In this document: positions 8,386 to 15,411 of the stretch, piece by piece
Position numbering within the stretch: position 1 is the stretch's first letter
Layout of the letters: each line of letters opens with the position of its first letter
Assembly (NCBI GenBank): GCA_902632315.1
Contig: CACPCD010000007.1
Location: 1-36,124, forward strand
Source: an uncultured Pelagibacteraceae bacterium
Lineage (GTDB): Bacteria > Pseudomonadota > Alphaproteobacteria > Pelagibacterales > Pelagibacteraceae
Length of the DNA stretch: 36,124 bases
Reading direction: 5' to 3'
Position numbers and translations under genes: made by a program
The notes under the pieces: generated by a model
What the model saw: the letters and a program-made list of their open reading frames with translations, nothing else
What the model was told of the DNA's origin: nothing
Databases searched by the model: none

Positions 8386-9641
8386 TGTTGGCTGTTTATA
8401 GAATTTTAATAAATATTGTTTTTATTCTTTCACCAATTATTATATTGATAAGAATATTAAAACAAAAAGAAGACTTAATAAGATTTAGAGAAAAATTGTG
8501 TTTTTTTTCTAAAAAAAGAGGTAATGGAAAAATAATTTGGTTCCATGGTGCGAGTGTTGGAGAAATAAAAAGCATAATTCCAATTTTAGAAAAATTAGAA
8601 AAAAATAAAAAAATAAAAAAATTGCTCGTAACATCCAATACTCTCAGTTCTTCTAAAATTCTTCACCAATTTAAATTTAAAAAAGTTATTCATCAATTTT
8701 TTCCAATAGACACCAATTTTCTCTCTTTAAAATTTATTAAATTTTGGAAGCCTTCATGTGTTTTTTTTGTGGACTCTGAAATATGGCCTAACATGTTCAT
8801 CAATTTAAAAAAAAATCACATACCAATAAATTTAATTAATGGAAGAATAACAAAAAAGACTTTTAACAATTGGAGTTTGTTTCCAAGTTTCTCAAAAAAA
8901 TTTTTTAGTAAATTCAATTTGTGTTTAGCTTCAAGTAATCAGTCGAAAAAACTCTTGAAAAAATTAGGTGCTAAAAAAGTGTTCTTTTTTGGAAACTTAA
9001 AATTTTCAGAAACAGAAAAAGTAAACTTTAAGATTAATGATAACCTTAAAAAAAATCTTACTTCAAGAAAAATTTGGTGTGCCTCAAGCACTCATGATAC
9101 AGAAGAGATCATATGTGGAAAGGTCCATGTTAAACTTAAAAAAAAATATAAAAGTTTACTTACTATTATAATTCCTCGTCATGTAGAAAGGGTAAACACT
9201 ATTATTTCTGAGTTAAGTAAATTTGGTCTGAAGGTGCAAAAATTTAGCTCTAACGAAAAAGTGATTTTTAAAGATACTGATATTTATTTGGTCGATGCTT
9301 ACGGTATCAATAAATCTTTTTACAATTATTGTCAGATTGTTTTTCTTGGTGGATCACTAATAAATCATGGTGGACAAAATCCTTTAGAGGCTGCAAGATT
9401 TGGGTGTAATATATTGCATGGTCCTAGTATAAGTAATTTTAGTGATATTTATAAATTTCTTAAAAAACACAATATGTCAAAAAAAATCGTTAATTTTCAA
9501 AATATGCATTGGGCTTTGAATAAAAATTTTTTAAAAAAAGATAATACAAAAAATATCAGGAGAAAAATATCAATAATTGGTCAAAACATATTAAAAAAAA
9601 CTTACAACGAAATTAACGCTTTAATAAAAAATGAAATTTAA
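8385..9641 (+). CDS. waaA: 3-deoxy-D-manno-octulosonic acid (Kdo) transferase
   Basis: GT30 family protein of 418 aa (E. coli WaaA is 425). An N-terminal membrane anchor spans residues 5-24. WFHGASVGEIKS near 54-65 contains the glutamate proposed as catalytic base. SEIWPNM, INGRITKKTF, PRHVER and GGSLINHGGQNPLEAA follow in the family order, the last forming the CMP-Kdo binding region. It transfers Kdo from CMP-Kdo to lipid IVA at the cytoplasmic face of the inner membrane. It overlaps the msbA stop by one base and lpxK by 11 nt, giving a lipid A/Kdo operon. The number of Kdo residues added cannot be told from sequence. Confidence 0.93.
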   Translation: MLAVYRILINIVFILSPIIILIRILKQKEDLIRFREKLCFFSKKRGNGKIIWFHGASVGEIKSIIPILEKLEKNKKIKKLLVTSNTLSSSKILHQFKFKKVIHQFFPIDTNFLSLKFIKFWKPSCVFFVDSEIWPNMFINLKKNHIPINLINGRITKKTFNNWSLFPSFSKKFFSKFNLCLASSNQSKKLLKKLGAKKVFFFGNLKFSETEKVNFKINDNLKKNLTSRKIWCASSTHDTEEIICGKVHVKLKKKYKSLLTIIIPRHVERVNTIISELSKFGLKVQKFSSNEKVIFKDTDIYLVDAYGINKSFYNYCQIVFLGGSLINHGGQNPLEAARFGCNILHGPSISNFSDIYKFLKKHNMSKKIVNFQNMHWALNKNFLKKDNTKNIRRKISIIGQNILKKTYNEINALIKNEI

Positions 9642-10569
9642 AAAACCCAAATTTTGGGACTTTGAAAAAAAAAACTTAATTTCATATATTTTATTACCTT
9701 TCACTATTCCAATTCATATAAATAATTTCTTATTAAATAAAAAAGTTAAAAAAAAAAATGAGAAATTAATCTCAATTTGTGTAGGTAATATTTATATTGG
9801 TGGAACTGGAAAAACCCCAACAACAATAAAGATTTACCAAATTTTGAAAAAACTTGGTTTTAATGTTTCAATTGGAAAAAAATATTATCCATCACATAAT
9901 GATGAAAAGATTCTCTTAGAAAATAAATCAGAATTGATAAGTTTCACTAATAGAGATGAAATAATTAAATCAGCAATACAAAATAATTTAGATTACTTAA
10001 TTTTTGATGATGGTTTGCAAGATAGAAATATATCATATGATTATGAAATAGTTTGTTTTAACCAAAAAAATTGGATTGGTAATGGAAATCTTATTCCAGC
10101 AGGACCCCTTAGAGAGAAAATTTCGAGTTTAAAAAAATATGATGCGGTGATATTAAAAGGTACAAACTTAGACAATAGTAATATTTCCCAATCAATAAAA
10201 AAAATTAACCCACAAATTAAAATATTTAAAAGTTTCTTTAAAGTAAAGAATTTAGAAGATTTTGATCTTTCAAAAAAATATTTATTCTTCTGTGGTATTG
10301 GAAGTCCAGAAAATTTTAAAGAAACTTTATTAAAAAATAATTTTCAAATAATAGACCAAATAATTTTTCCTGATCATTATGATTTTAAAAAGAATGATAT
10401 TATGGAAATAAAGGAAAGAGCAAATAAAATGAACGCAAAGATAGTTACTACTGAAAAAGATTTTATAAAGATTCCTCAAATTGATAGAAAAGAAATTAAT
10501 TTTTTAGAAGTTGATTTACAAATTGAAAATGAAGAAAATTTTATTAATTTTATAAGATCCAGTAAATAA
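9631..10569 (+). CDS. lpxK: Tetraacyldisaccharide 4'-kinase
   Basis: A 312-aa LpxK. An N-terminal hydrophobic region (about 17-36) attaches it to the membrane. The P-loop variant GNIYIGGTGKT is at residues 52-62. DDGLQ at 126-130 contains the conserved acidic pair near the active site, and GNGNLIPAGPLRE is the usual family motif after it. TTEKDFIKI near the C-terminus is also typical. It phosphorylates the 4' position of the tetraacyldisaccharide-1-P precursor to give lipid IVA, the substrate for WaaA encoded just upstream. It overlaps waaA by 11 nt and shares a TAATG junction with the acyltransferase gene. Confidence 0.93.
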   Translation: MKFKKPKFWDFEKKNLISYILLPFTIPIHINNFLLNKKVKKKNEKLISICVGNIYIGGTGKTPTTIKIYQILKKLGFNVSIGKKYYPSHNDEKILLENKSELISFTNRDEIIKSAIQNNLDYLIFDDGLQDRNISYDYEIVCFNQKNWIGNGNLIPAGPLREKISSLKKYDAVILKGTNLDNSNISQSIKKINPQIKIFKSFFKVKNLEDFDLSKKYLFFCGIGSPENFKETLLKNNFQIIDQIIFPDHYDFKKNDIMEIKERANKMNAKIVTTEKDFIKIPQIDRKEINFLEVDLQIENEENFINFIRSSK

Positions 10570-11420
10570 TGACTTATTTAAAATATTTTTTTCAATTTAT
10601 TGTAATTTTGTTTTTTTTCTTAATTTTTAAAATTATTGGATTAAAATTATCAAGACTTTTGTCTGGTAAAATTTTTATATTGATTGGCTCTTTGTTCAGG
10701 TCAGACAGAATATGTCATAAAAATTTAACTAATGCATTTCCTGATTATAATTTAGAGCAAAGAAAAAAAATAATTAAAAAAATGTGGTTTAATTACGGAT
10801 GTATATTTGCTGAATATATATTTATAAAAAATATTAAAAACTCAGAAAACATAATAGTTGAAGATCAAAATATCTTAGAAAAATTAAAAGAGAGTTCAGA
10901 ACCAGTGATTTTCATCTCAGGACATTTTAATAACTTTGAGTTGATGGCAATGCATATTAATAACTCTGGTATAAATTTATCTGCAGTTTATAGACCACTA
11001 AACAATATGTTTCTAAATCCAATAATGGAAAAAATAAGAAAAAAATATATTTGTAAAAAACAGGTTAAAAAAGGTATTTCTGGTACAAAAGAATTACTCA
11101 AAAATTTTAGAAATGGATCTTCTGTTGCCCTAATGATAGATCAAAGAGTCTCTGAAGGTATTAAAGTTAAACTTTTTGGTCAGAAAGCTTCAACCACAAC
11201 AATACCTGCCCAATTTGTAAAAAAATTTAAAGCAAAAATAGTTCCTATTTATATTGAAAGAGAGAATCTAAATAAATTTAAACTTAGAATTTATGATCCT
11301 ATTAACTTCAATGAAAATGAGACAATTGAAACGATTACAATAAAATTAAATGAGATTTTAGAAAAAATGATTATTAACAATCCTTCACAATGGATATGGA
11401 CTCATAATCGCTGGAAATAA
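10569..11420 (+). CDS. lpxL: Lipid A late acyltransferase (LpxL/HtrB family)
   Basis: A 283-aa LPLAT-superfamily protein with an N-terminal transmembrane anchor at residues 6-24. The catalytic HX4E motif is His119 to Glu124 in SGHFNNFEL. AVYRPLNN, MIDQRVSEGI and FVKKFKAKIVPIYIER follow in family order, and QWIWTHNRWK closes the protein as in LpxL/LpxM. It adds a secondary acyl chain to Kdo-lipid IVA at the inner membrane. Position after waaA and lpxK supports this role. Whether it is LpxL- or LpxM-like cannot be settled from sequence. The next gene is convergent and begins its stop one base after this stop. Confidence 0.88.
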   Translation: MTYLKYFFQFIVILFFFLIFKIIGLKLSRLLSGKIFILIGSLFRSDRICHKNLTNAFPDYNLEQRKKIIKKMWFNYGCIFAEYIFIKNIKNSENIIVEDQNILEKLKESSEPVIFISGHFNNFELMAMHINNSGINLSAVYRPLNNMFLNPIMEKIRKKYICKKQVKKGISGTKELLKNFRNGSSVALMIDQRVSEGIKVKLFGQKASTTTIPAQFVKKFKAKIVPIYIERENLNKFKLRIYDPINFNENETIETITIKLNEILEKMIINNPSQWIWTHNRWK

Positions 11421-11612
11421 TTAATCTAGAGAATTTCTTTTAATTGAAGCTTCTTCATAAGAATAATAAGCTTCTTGCAAGTCTACATTCCAATAAGTAA
11501 GTTTTTCTATGGGAATTTGTTTTCCAGATACAGCACAAATTACATAGTCGCCATTTTGTAGTATTTTAAAATTATTTGGTAAATATTTTATTTTAGCTAA
11601 TTTTTTTAACAT
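11421..11612 (-). CDS. DUF2093 family protein
   Basis: A 63-aa protein from the ATG at 11612. An upstream in-frame start at 11672 would run into purD and adds 20 residues that do not look like the family. The core, KIKYLPNNFKILQNGDYVICAV then SGKQIPIEKLTYWNVD and QEAYYSYEEA, matches the small DUF2093 family of alphaproteobacteria almost end to end. One cysteine sits in CAVSGK. No function is known. It is divergent from purD with only 21 nt between the starts, so the two promoters must overlap coding sequence or each other. Confidence 0.78.
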   Translation of the reverse strand: MLKKLAKIKYLPNNFKILQNGDYVICAVSGKQIPIEKLTYWNVDLQEAYYSYEEASIKRNSLD

Positions 11613-11633
11613 TTTTAGTTTATATATTGTTAT

Positions 11634-12899
11634 ATGAAAGTTGGAATAATAGGAAGTGGTGGAAGAGAACATTCACTTTGCTTATCACTTAAAAAGTCAC
11701 AAAAAATCACTAAAATATTCTGTTTTCCTGGCAATGCTGGAACTAATTCTATTGCTGAAAACGTGGATTTGGATGTCAATAATTTTGAAAAAGTAAAAAA
11801 TTTTGTAATTAAAAATAATATAGAGATAGTAATTGTGGGACCAGAAAAGCCACTGGTAGAGGGAATAACCGATTATTTGAAAAAGTTTAAAATTAAAGTT
11901 TTTGGACCAAATAAGATAGCTTCTCAACTAGAGGGTTCAAAAATATTTACGAAAAAATTATGTGAAAAATACAAAATCCCTACAGCAAAATTTGGAATTT
12001 TCAAAAATATTAAAGATTCAGAAATTTTTTTAAAAAATTCTAATTATCCAATAGTTGTTAAAGCTGATGGGCTAGCATCAGGAAAAGGTGTTTTTATTTG
12101 TGATAACTTTGAACAGTACACTTTTGCTGTGACAGAAATTTTTAATGGAAAATTTGGAGAAGCAAAAAATATTTTAATTGAGGAATTTTTAAGTGGCGAG
12201 GAAATGAGCTTTTTTATTATTTCAGATGGTAAGACATATAAAAAATTTGGAACAGCTCAAGATCATAAAAGAGTTTTTGAGGGTGACAAAGGGGGCAATA
12301 CAGGCGGAATGGGAGCTTATTCTCCCTCGAGACTTGAAAATGAGATATTAGATAAAAAAATTTTAGAAAAAATTATTAAACCAACTCTTAAAGGTCTTAA
12401 AGATTTGAATACACCTTTTCATGGTTTTTTATACGCGGGTCTAATGATAGTGAATGGAGAACCGTTCTTAATTGAATACAATGTCAGGATGGGTGACCCT
12501 GAATGTCAAACTATCCTTCCAAGATTAAAAACAGATTTTGCCGATATTGTTGAAGCGTGTATCATGCAAAAACTCGACAAAATTGATTTAGAATGGGATT
12601 ATAATAAATCGTTATGTGTAGTTTTATGCTCAAAAGGATATCCAGAAAAATTTGAAAAAAATATTGAAATTCAAAATTTGGATAAAATCAAAGAAAAAAA
12701 TAATGAATTTATTTTTCACGCTGGGACATTAGCAATTGATAATAAAATTTTCTCTAATGGAGGTCGGGTTTTAAATTTTGTTGCAAAATCTAATGATTTT
12801 AAAAGATGTAGAGCAAAAGCAATATCCCTTATTAATGATTTAGATTGGTCTAACGGTTTTTATAGAAAAGATATTGGATATAAAGTTATAGATAAATGA
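11634..12899 (+). CDS. purD: Phosphoribosylamine-glycine ligase (GARS)
   Basis: A 421-aa protein close to E. coli PurD (429). The N-terminal domain opens with VGIIGSGGREHSL. The ATP-grasp part has VVKADGLASGKGV near 140-155, AQDHKRVFEGDKGGNTGGMGAYSP near 205-228 (shown here only in outline: the GGNTGGMGAYSP core), and YNVRMGDPECQ near 283 with the Mg/ATP ligands. It ligates glycine to 5-phosphoribosylamine in de novo purine synthesis in the cytoplasm. It overlaps rsmD by 4 nt (ATGA). No Shine-Dalgarno precedes the ATG. Confidence 0.95.
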   Translation: MKVGIIGSGGREHSLCLSLKKSQKITKIFCFPGNAGTNSIAENVDLDVNNFEKVKNFVIKNNIEIVIVGPEKPLVEGITDYLKKFKIKVFGPNKIASQLEGSKIFTKKLCEKYKIPTAKFGIFKNIKDSEIFLKNSNYPIVVKADGLASGKGVFICDNFEQYTFAVTEIFNGKFGEAKNILIEEFLSGEEMSFFIISDGKTYKKFGTAQDHKRVFEGDKGGNTGGMGAYSPSRLENEILDKKILEKIIKPTLKGLKDLNTPFHGFLYAGLMIVNGEPFLIEYNVRMGDPECQTILPRLKTDFADIVEACIMQKLDKIDLEWDYNKSLCVVLCSKGYPEKFEKNIEIQNLDKIKEKNNEFIFHAGTLAIDNKIFSNGGRVLNFVAKSNDFKRCRAKAISLINDLDWSNGFYRKDIGYKVIDK

Positions 12900-13456
12900 G
12901 AATTATTAGCGGAAGTTCGAGAGGAAAAAAAATTTTTATTCCCAAAGATAATAAAACAAGGCCTTTGCGTGATATGGTGAAAGAATCTATATTTAATTTA
13001 ATTAAACATTCCAAAAATATAAAGCTTAAAATTGAGAACTCCAATATTTTAGATCTATTTTCTGGATCTGGGTCCTTTGGACTAGAATGTATTTCCCGTG
13101 GAGCTAAAAAAGTTACTTTTATTGAGAATTACCCGGCAATCTTAAGTATTTTAAAGAAAAATATTAATCTTCTAAATGCGGTTACTTCTACTAACGTAAT
13201 TGAAAAAAATTGTTTTGATATCTTACAGTCAGAAAAATTTTTAAATTCCAAATTTGATATAATTTTTTTAGATCCACCATTTAAACAAAAAAAAATTAAT
13301 CATCTACTTCAGAAGATTCAAGAAATTAATATTCTGAGAGAAAATGGTATAATTATTCTTCATAGACACAAAAAAGATAATGAAGATCTCAATGATTTTT
13401 TAAATATTATAGATCAAAGAACATACGGGATTTCAAAGATAATAATAGGTCATTAA
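12896..13456 (+). CDS. rsmD: 16S rRNA (guanine(966)-N(2))-methyltransferase
   Basis: A 186-aa methyltransferase matching the RsmD length. The N-terminal MRIISGSSRGKKI and RPLRDMVKESIFN are family hallmarks. The SAM-binding motif I DLFSGSGSFG is at residues 53-62, followed by SRGAKKVTFIE, and catalytic motif IV DPPF is at 126-129. It methylates G966 of 16S rRNA in the 30S subunit. It is translationally coupled to purD by an ATGA overlap and ends two bases before the convergent pgi stop. Confidence 0.93.
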   Translation: MRIISGSSRGKKIFIPKDNKTRPLRDMVKESIFNLIKHSKNIKLKIENSNILDLFSGSGSFGLECISRGAKKVTFIENYPAILSILKKNINLLNAVTSTNVIEKNCFDILQSEKFLNSKFDIIFLDPPFKQKKINHLLQKIQEINILRENGIIILHRHKKDNEDLNDFLNIIDQRTYGISKIIIGH

Positions 13457-13458
13457 AT

Positions 13459-14622
13459 TTAAGAGATAATTTTATTTGTTTCAATTTTTATCAATTCAAC
13501 AGCTGGTTGATTAAAAGCTTCTACCTTAATTGCTTTAGCAAGTAATATTGTTTCGAGAATAAAAAAAGTGAATAAAAAACCTAAGGTTTCTTCATTTCTT
13601 TTATTGACTAAAAAACTTCTAAATGGAAGGCCTTTTCTTTTAAATATATTTTGAGTAGCTCTATATTGTGCAAACTTTATATCTTCAATTGATTTACCTT
13701 CTAAAAATTCAAATTTAGAGAGCATTCCATCATTAATAATTTTTTTTGAGGATTTTTCTTTAACGTAAAAAAATGTGTAAAAATTGTTTTTGGTTCCATC
13801 TAAATATAACTGTAAAAGGCTATGATTATCCTTTGGCATTGTGGAAACTATTGGAAATATACCTTTGCCCTTTTTACCTAAACTTTCAGCAATTAATTGT
13901 TGATACCAAAGAAATAAATCTGATGATTTTTCATCATAATTTAAAATTACAGAGTTTGTTTTCTTTTTGTTTATAAGAGAAACTGTATTCGAAACATTTG
14001 AAATTAATGATTTTATGAAATTCTTATCTTTAATAAGGTTATTTAATTGCCGAAATTTTATTGGATTAAGTCCCATTAATTCAGCAGGTAACATTCCGAC
14101 TTCTGAAAGAACAGAGAACCTGCCTCCAATAAAATTGTTGTGAGATATAATATCGGCTTTAAGTTTTTGAGCAAGATTATTTAAATAACTATCTTTATTT
14201 TCTGTAATAAAAATATTTTTATGTGTTTTTTTAATATAAATATTAAGGTTAGTAATTGTTTCAAGTGTATTGCCAGATTTTGAAACAATTATATTAAGTC
14301 TTTTGTTTTTTTTAATCTTATTTTTATTATTTATTAAGCTTAAATTATCAAAAAAAGTAAATTTTTTTTTAATTTTTTCGTTTAGAAAACTATAAATTGA
14401 ACGACTCCCAAGCGATGATCCTCCCATACCAATGAGCGATATCTCTGAATATTTTTTTAAATTAGATATTTTTTTTTTGCTGAACGAATCTTTATAGGAT
14501 TTTCTAAGTGATTTTATTACCTCATTCTTGCTACTTAAAATTTTTTTAAGTTGATTCTTCAAATTCTTTTGGTTTCCTGTAAATTTGAATCCTTGAAAAG
14601 ATACACCTCTTGAGAATTTCAT
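13459..14622 (-). CDS. pgi: Glucose-6-phosphate isomerase, short form
   Basis: 387 aa, well below the ~550 of E. coli PGI and the ~450 of Bacillus PGI, yet with the whole active site. GMGGSSLGSRS lies at 65-75, the phosphate-binding SKSGNTLET at 114-122, Arg168 in GGRFSVLSEVG, the catalytic Glu246 in LIAESLGKKG, His267 in KDNHSLLQLYLDGT, and the C-terminal Lys379 in FNQPAVELIK. It interconverts glucose-6-P and fructose-6-P in the cytosol. It is the last gene of the HAD-ribF-ileS-lspA-bamF-pgi operon and overlaps bamF by 4 nt. The missing length is mainly at the N-terminus and in inter-motif loops. Confidence 0.9.
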   Translation of the reverse strand: MKFSRGVSFQGFKFTGNQKNLKNQLKKILSSKNEVIKSLRKSYKDSFSKKKISNLKKYSEISLIGMGGSSLGSRSIYSFLNEKIKKKFTFFDNLSLINNKNKIKKNKRLNIIVSKSGNTLETITNLNIYIKKTHKNIFITENKDSYLNNLAQKLKADIISHNNFIGGRFSVLSEVGMLPAELMGLNPIKFRQLNNLIKDKNFIKSLISNVSNTVSLINKKKTNSVILNYDEKSSDLFLWYQQLIAESLGKKGKGIFPIVSTMPKDNHSLLQLYLDGTKNNFYTFFYVKEKSSKKIINDGMLSKFEFLEGKSIEDIKFAQYRATQNIFKRKGLPFRSFLVNKRNEETLGFLFTFFILETILLAKAIKVEAFNQPAVELIKIETNKIIS

Positions 14623-14933
14623 CTATTTTTTATCTTATTAAGAATATTTTGCTCAATTTTTTGAGAATCGCCTGTTACTTTAGATGTATCATTTTTATTA
14701 TCATCGTCTACTAAGAGTTGCTTAATTTCACTTGATGAAGATTTTTGATTTTTTTTTAGTTCACTACCAGGTGTAGGCAACTCGCTAAATTCTGGTGGTA
14801 ATACTAAGGGATTTTTTTTCTCAACTAAAAACTCATCTGAACCTGTTTTTTTTTGTAATGTTAAACCATCTTTAACATTTTGACACCCCTGTAAAAAAAT
14901 AAAAATAATAAATATTAGAAAAATTTTAGTCAT
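14619..14933 (-). CDS. bamF: DUF3035/BamF-type lipoprotein
   Basis: A 104-aa lipoprotein. The signal peptide spans residues 1-16 with lipobox LQGC, so Cys17 would be lipidated after processing by LspA, encoded immediately upstream. DGLTLQKKTGSDEFLVEKKNPL followed by LPPEFSELPTPG (the pattern DEF-x-V-x3-PL-x-LPP-x-F) is the DUF3035 core found in BamF, the alphaproteobacterial accessory lipoprotein of the outer-membrane protein assembly complex. The remaining C-terminal part is acidic and low in complexity. It overlaps lspA by 8 nt and pgi by 4 nt. The family match is good; the BamF role is inferred from the family. Confidence 0.75.
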   Translation of the reverse strand: MTKIFLIFIIFIFLQGCQNVKDGLTLQKKTGSDEFLVEKKNPLVLPPEFSELPTPGSELKKNQKSSSSEIKQLLVDDDNKNDTSKVTGDSQKIEQNILNKIKNR

Positions 14934-15411
14934 GTGATTTTTCTTTAATAAATTCTAAATAAATTAAAATTAAAACTCCTAGTGAAATAAATATATCAGC
15001 AACATTAAATATAAACCAATGAAAATTTTTAAAATGAATATCTATAAAGTCTGGTACGGATGAATAAAGCAATCTGTCAGAGATATTACCAATTGAACCC
15101 CCAAAAATCATAATTAAGCCATATTTTTGTAAACCGTTAGATTTAACCATCACTATAAAAATTATTATTGTGATTATAATTATAATTAATGTAATTAAAT
15201 TATAATAAAAACTTTTTTCAAAAGATAGCATTCCAAATGCAATTCCACTATTCCAAATTAGTTCTAAATTTATAAAGGAAGTTAACGCATAATTTCTTTC
15301 ACCATATAGGTCATAAAAATTAATCATTATTAATTTAGTTACTCGATCAATAAGAAATATGATTAAAATAATTAAAGAATAAAAAATATTTTTCCTATGC
15401 ACTTTAACCAT
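14926..15411 (-). CDS. lspA: Lipoprotein signal peptidase (signal peptidase II)
   Basis: About 161 aa from the ATG at 15411; a GTG at 15420 would add three residues. There are four transmembrane helices, at about 8-27, 65-88, 95-112 and 135-155. The catalytic aspartates are in GNISDRL (Asp112 in ATG numbering) and FNVADIF (Asp139), with the conserved WNSGIAFGM before helix 2. It cleaves prolipoproteins at the inner membrane before the lipid-modified cysteine. Its start lies inside the last codons of ileS, and it overlaps the bamF lipoprotein gene, a likely substrate, by 8 nt. Confidence 0.93.
   Translation of the reverse strand: MVKVHRKNIFYSLIILIIFLIDRVTKLIMINFYDLYGERNYALTSFINLELIWNSGIAFGMLSFEKSFYYNLITLIIIIITIIIFIVMVKSNGLQKYGLIMIFGGSIGNISDRLLYSSVPDFIDIHFKNFHWFIFNVADIFISLGVLILIYLEFIKEKSHD

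Noticed and set aside
11612..11672. Longer start for the DUF2093 gene
   Set aside because: The extra 20 residues overlap purD and do not resemble the family, which starts at about the ATG at 11612.
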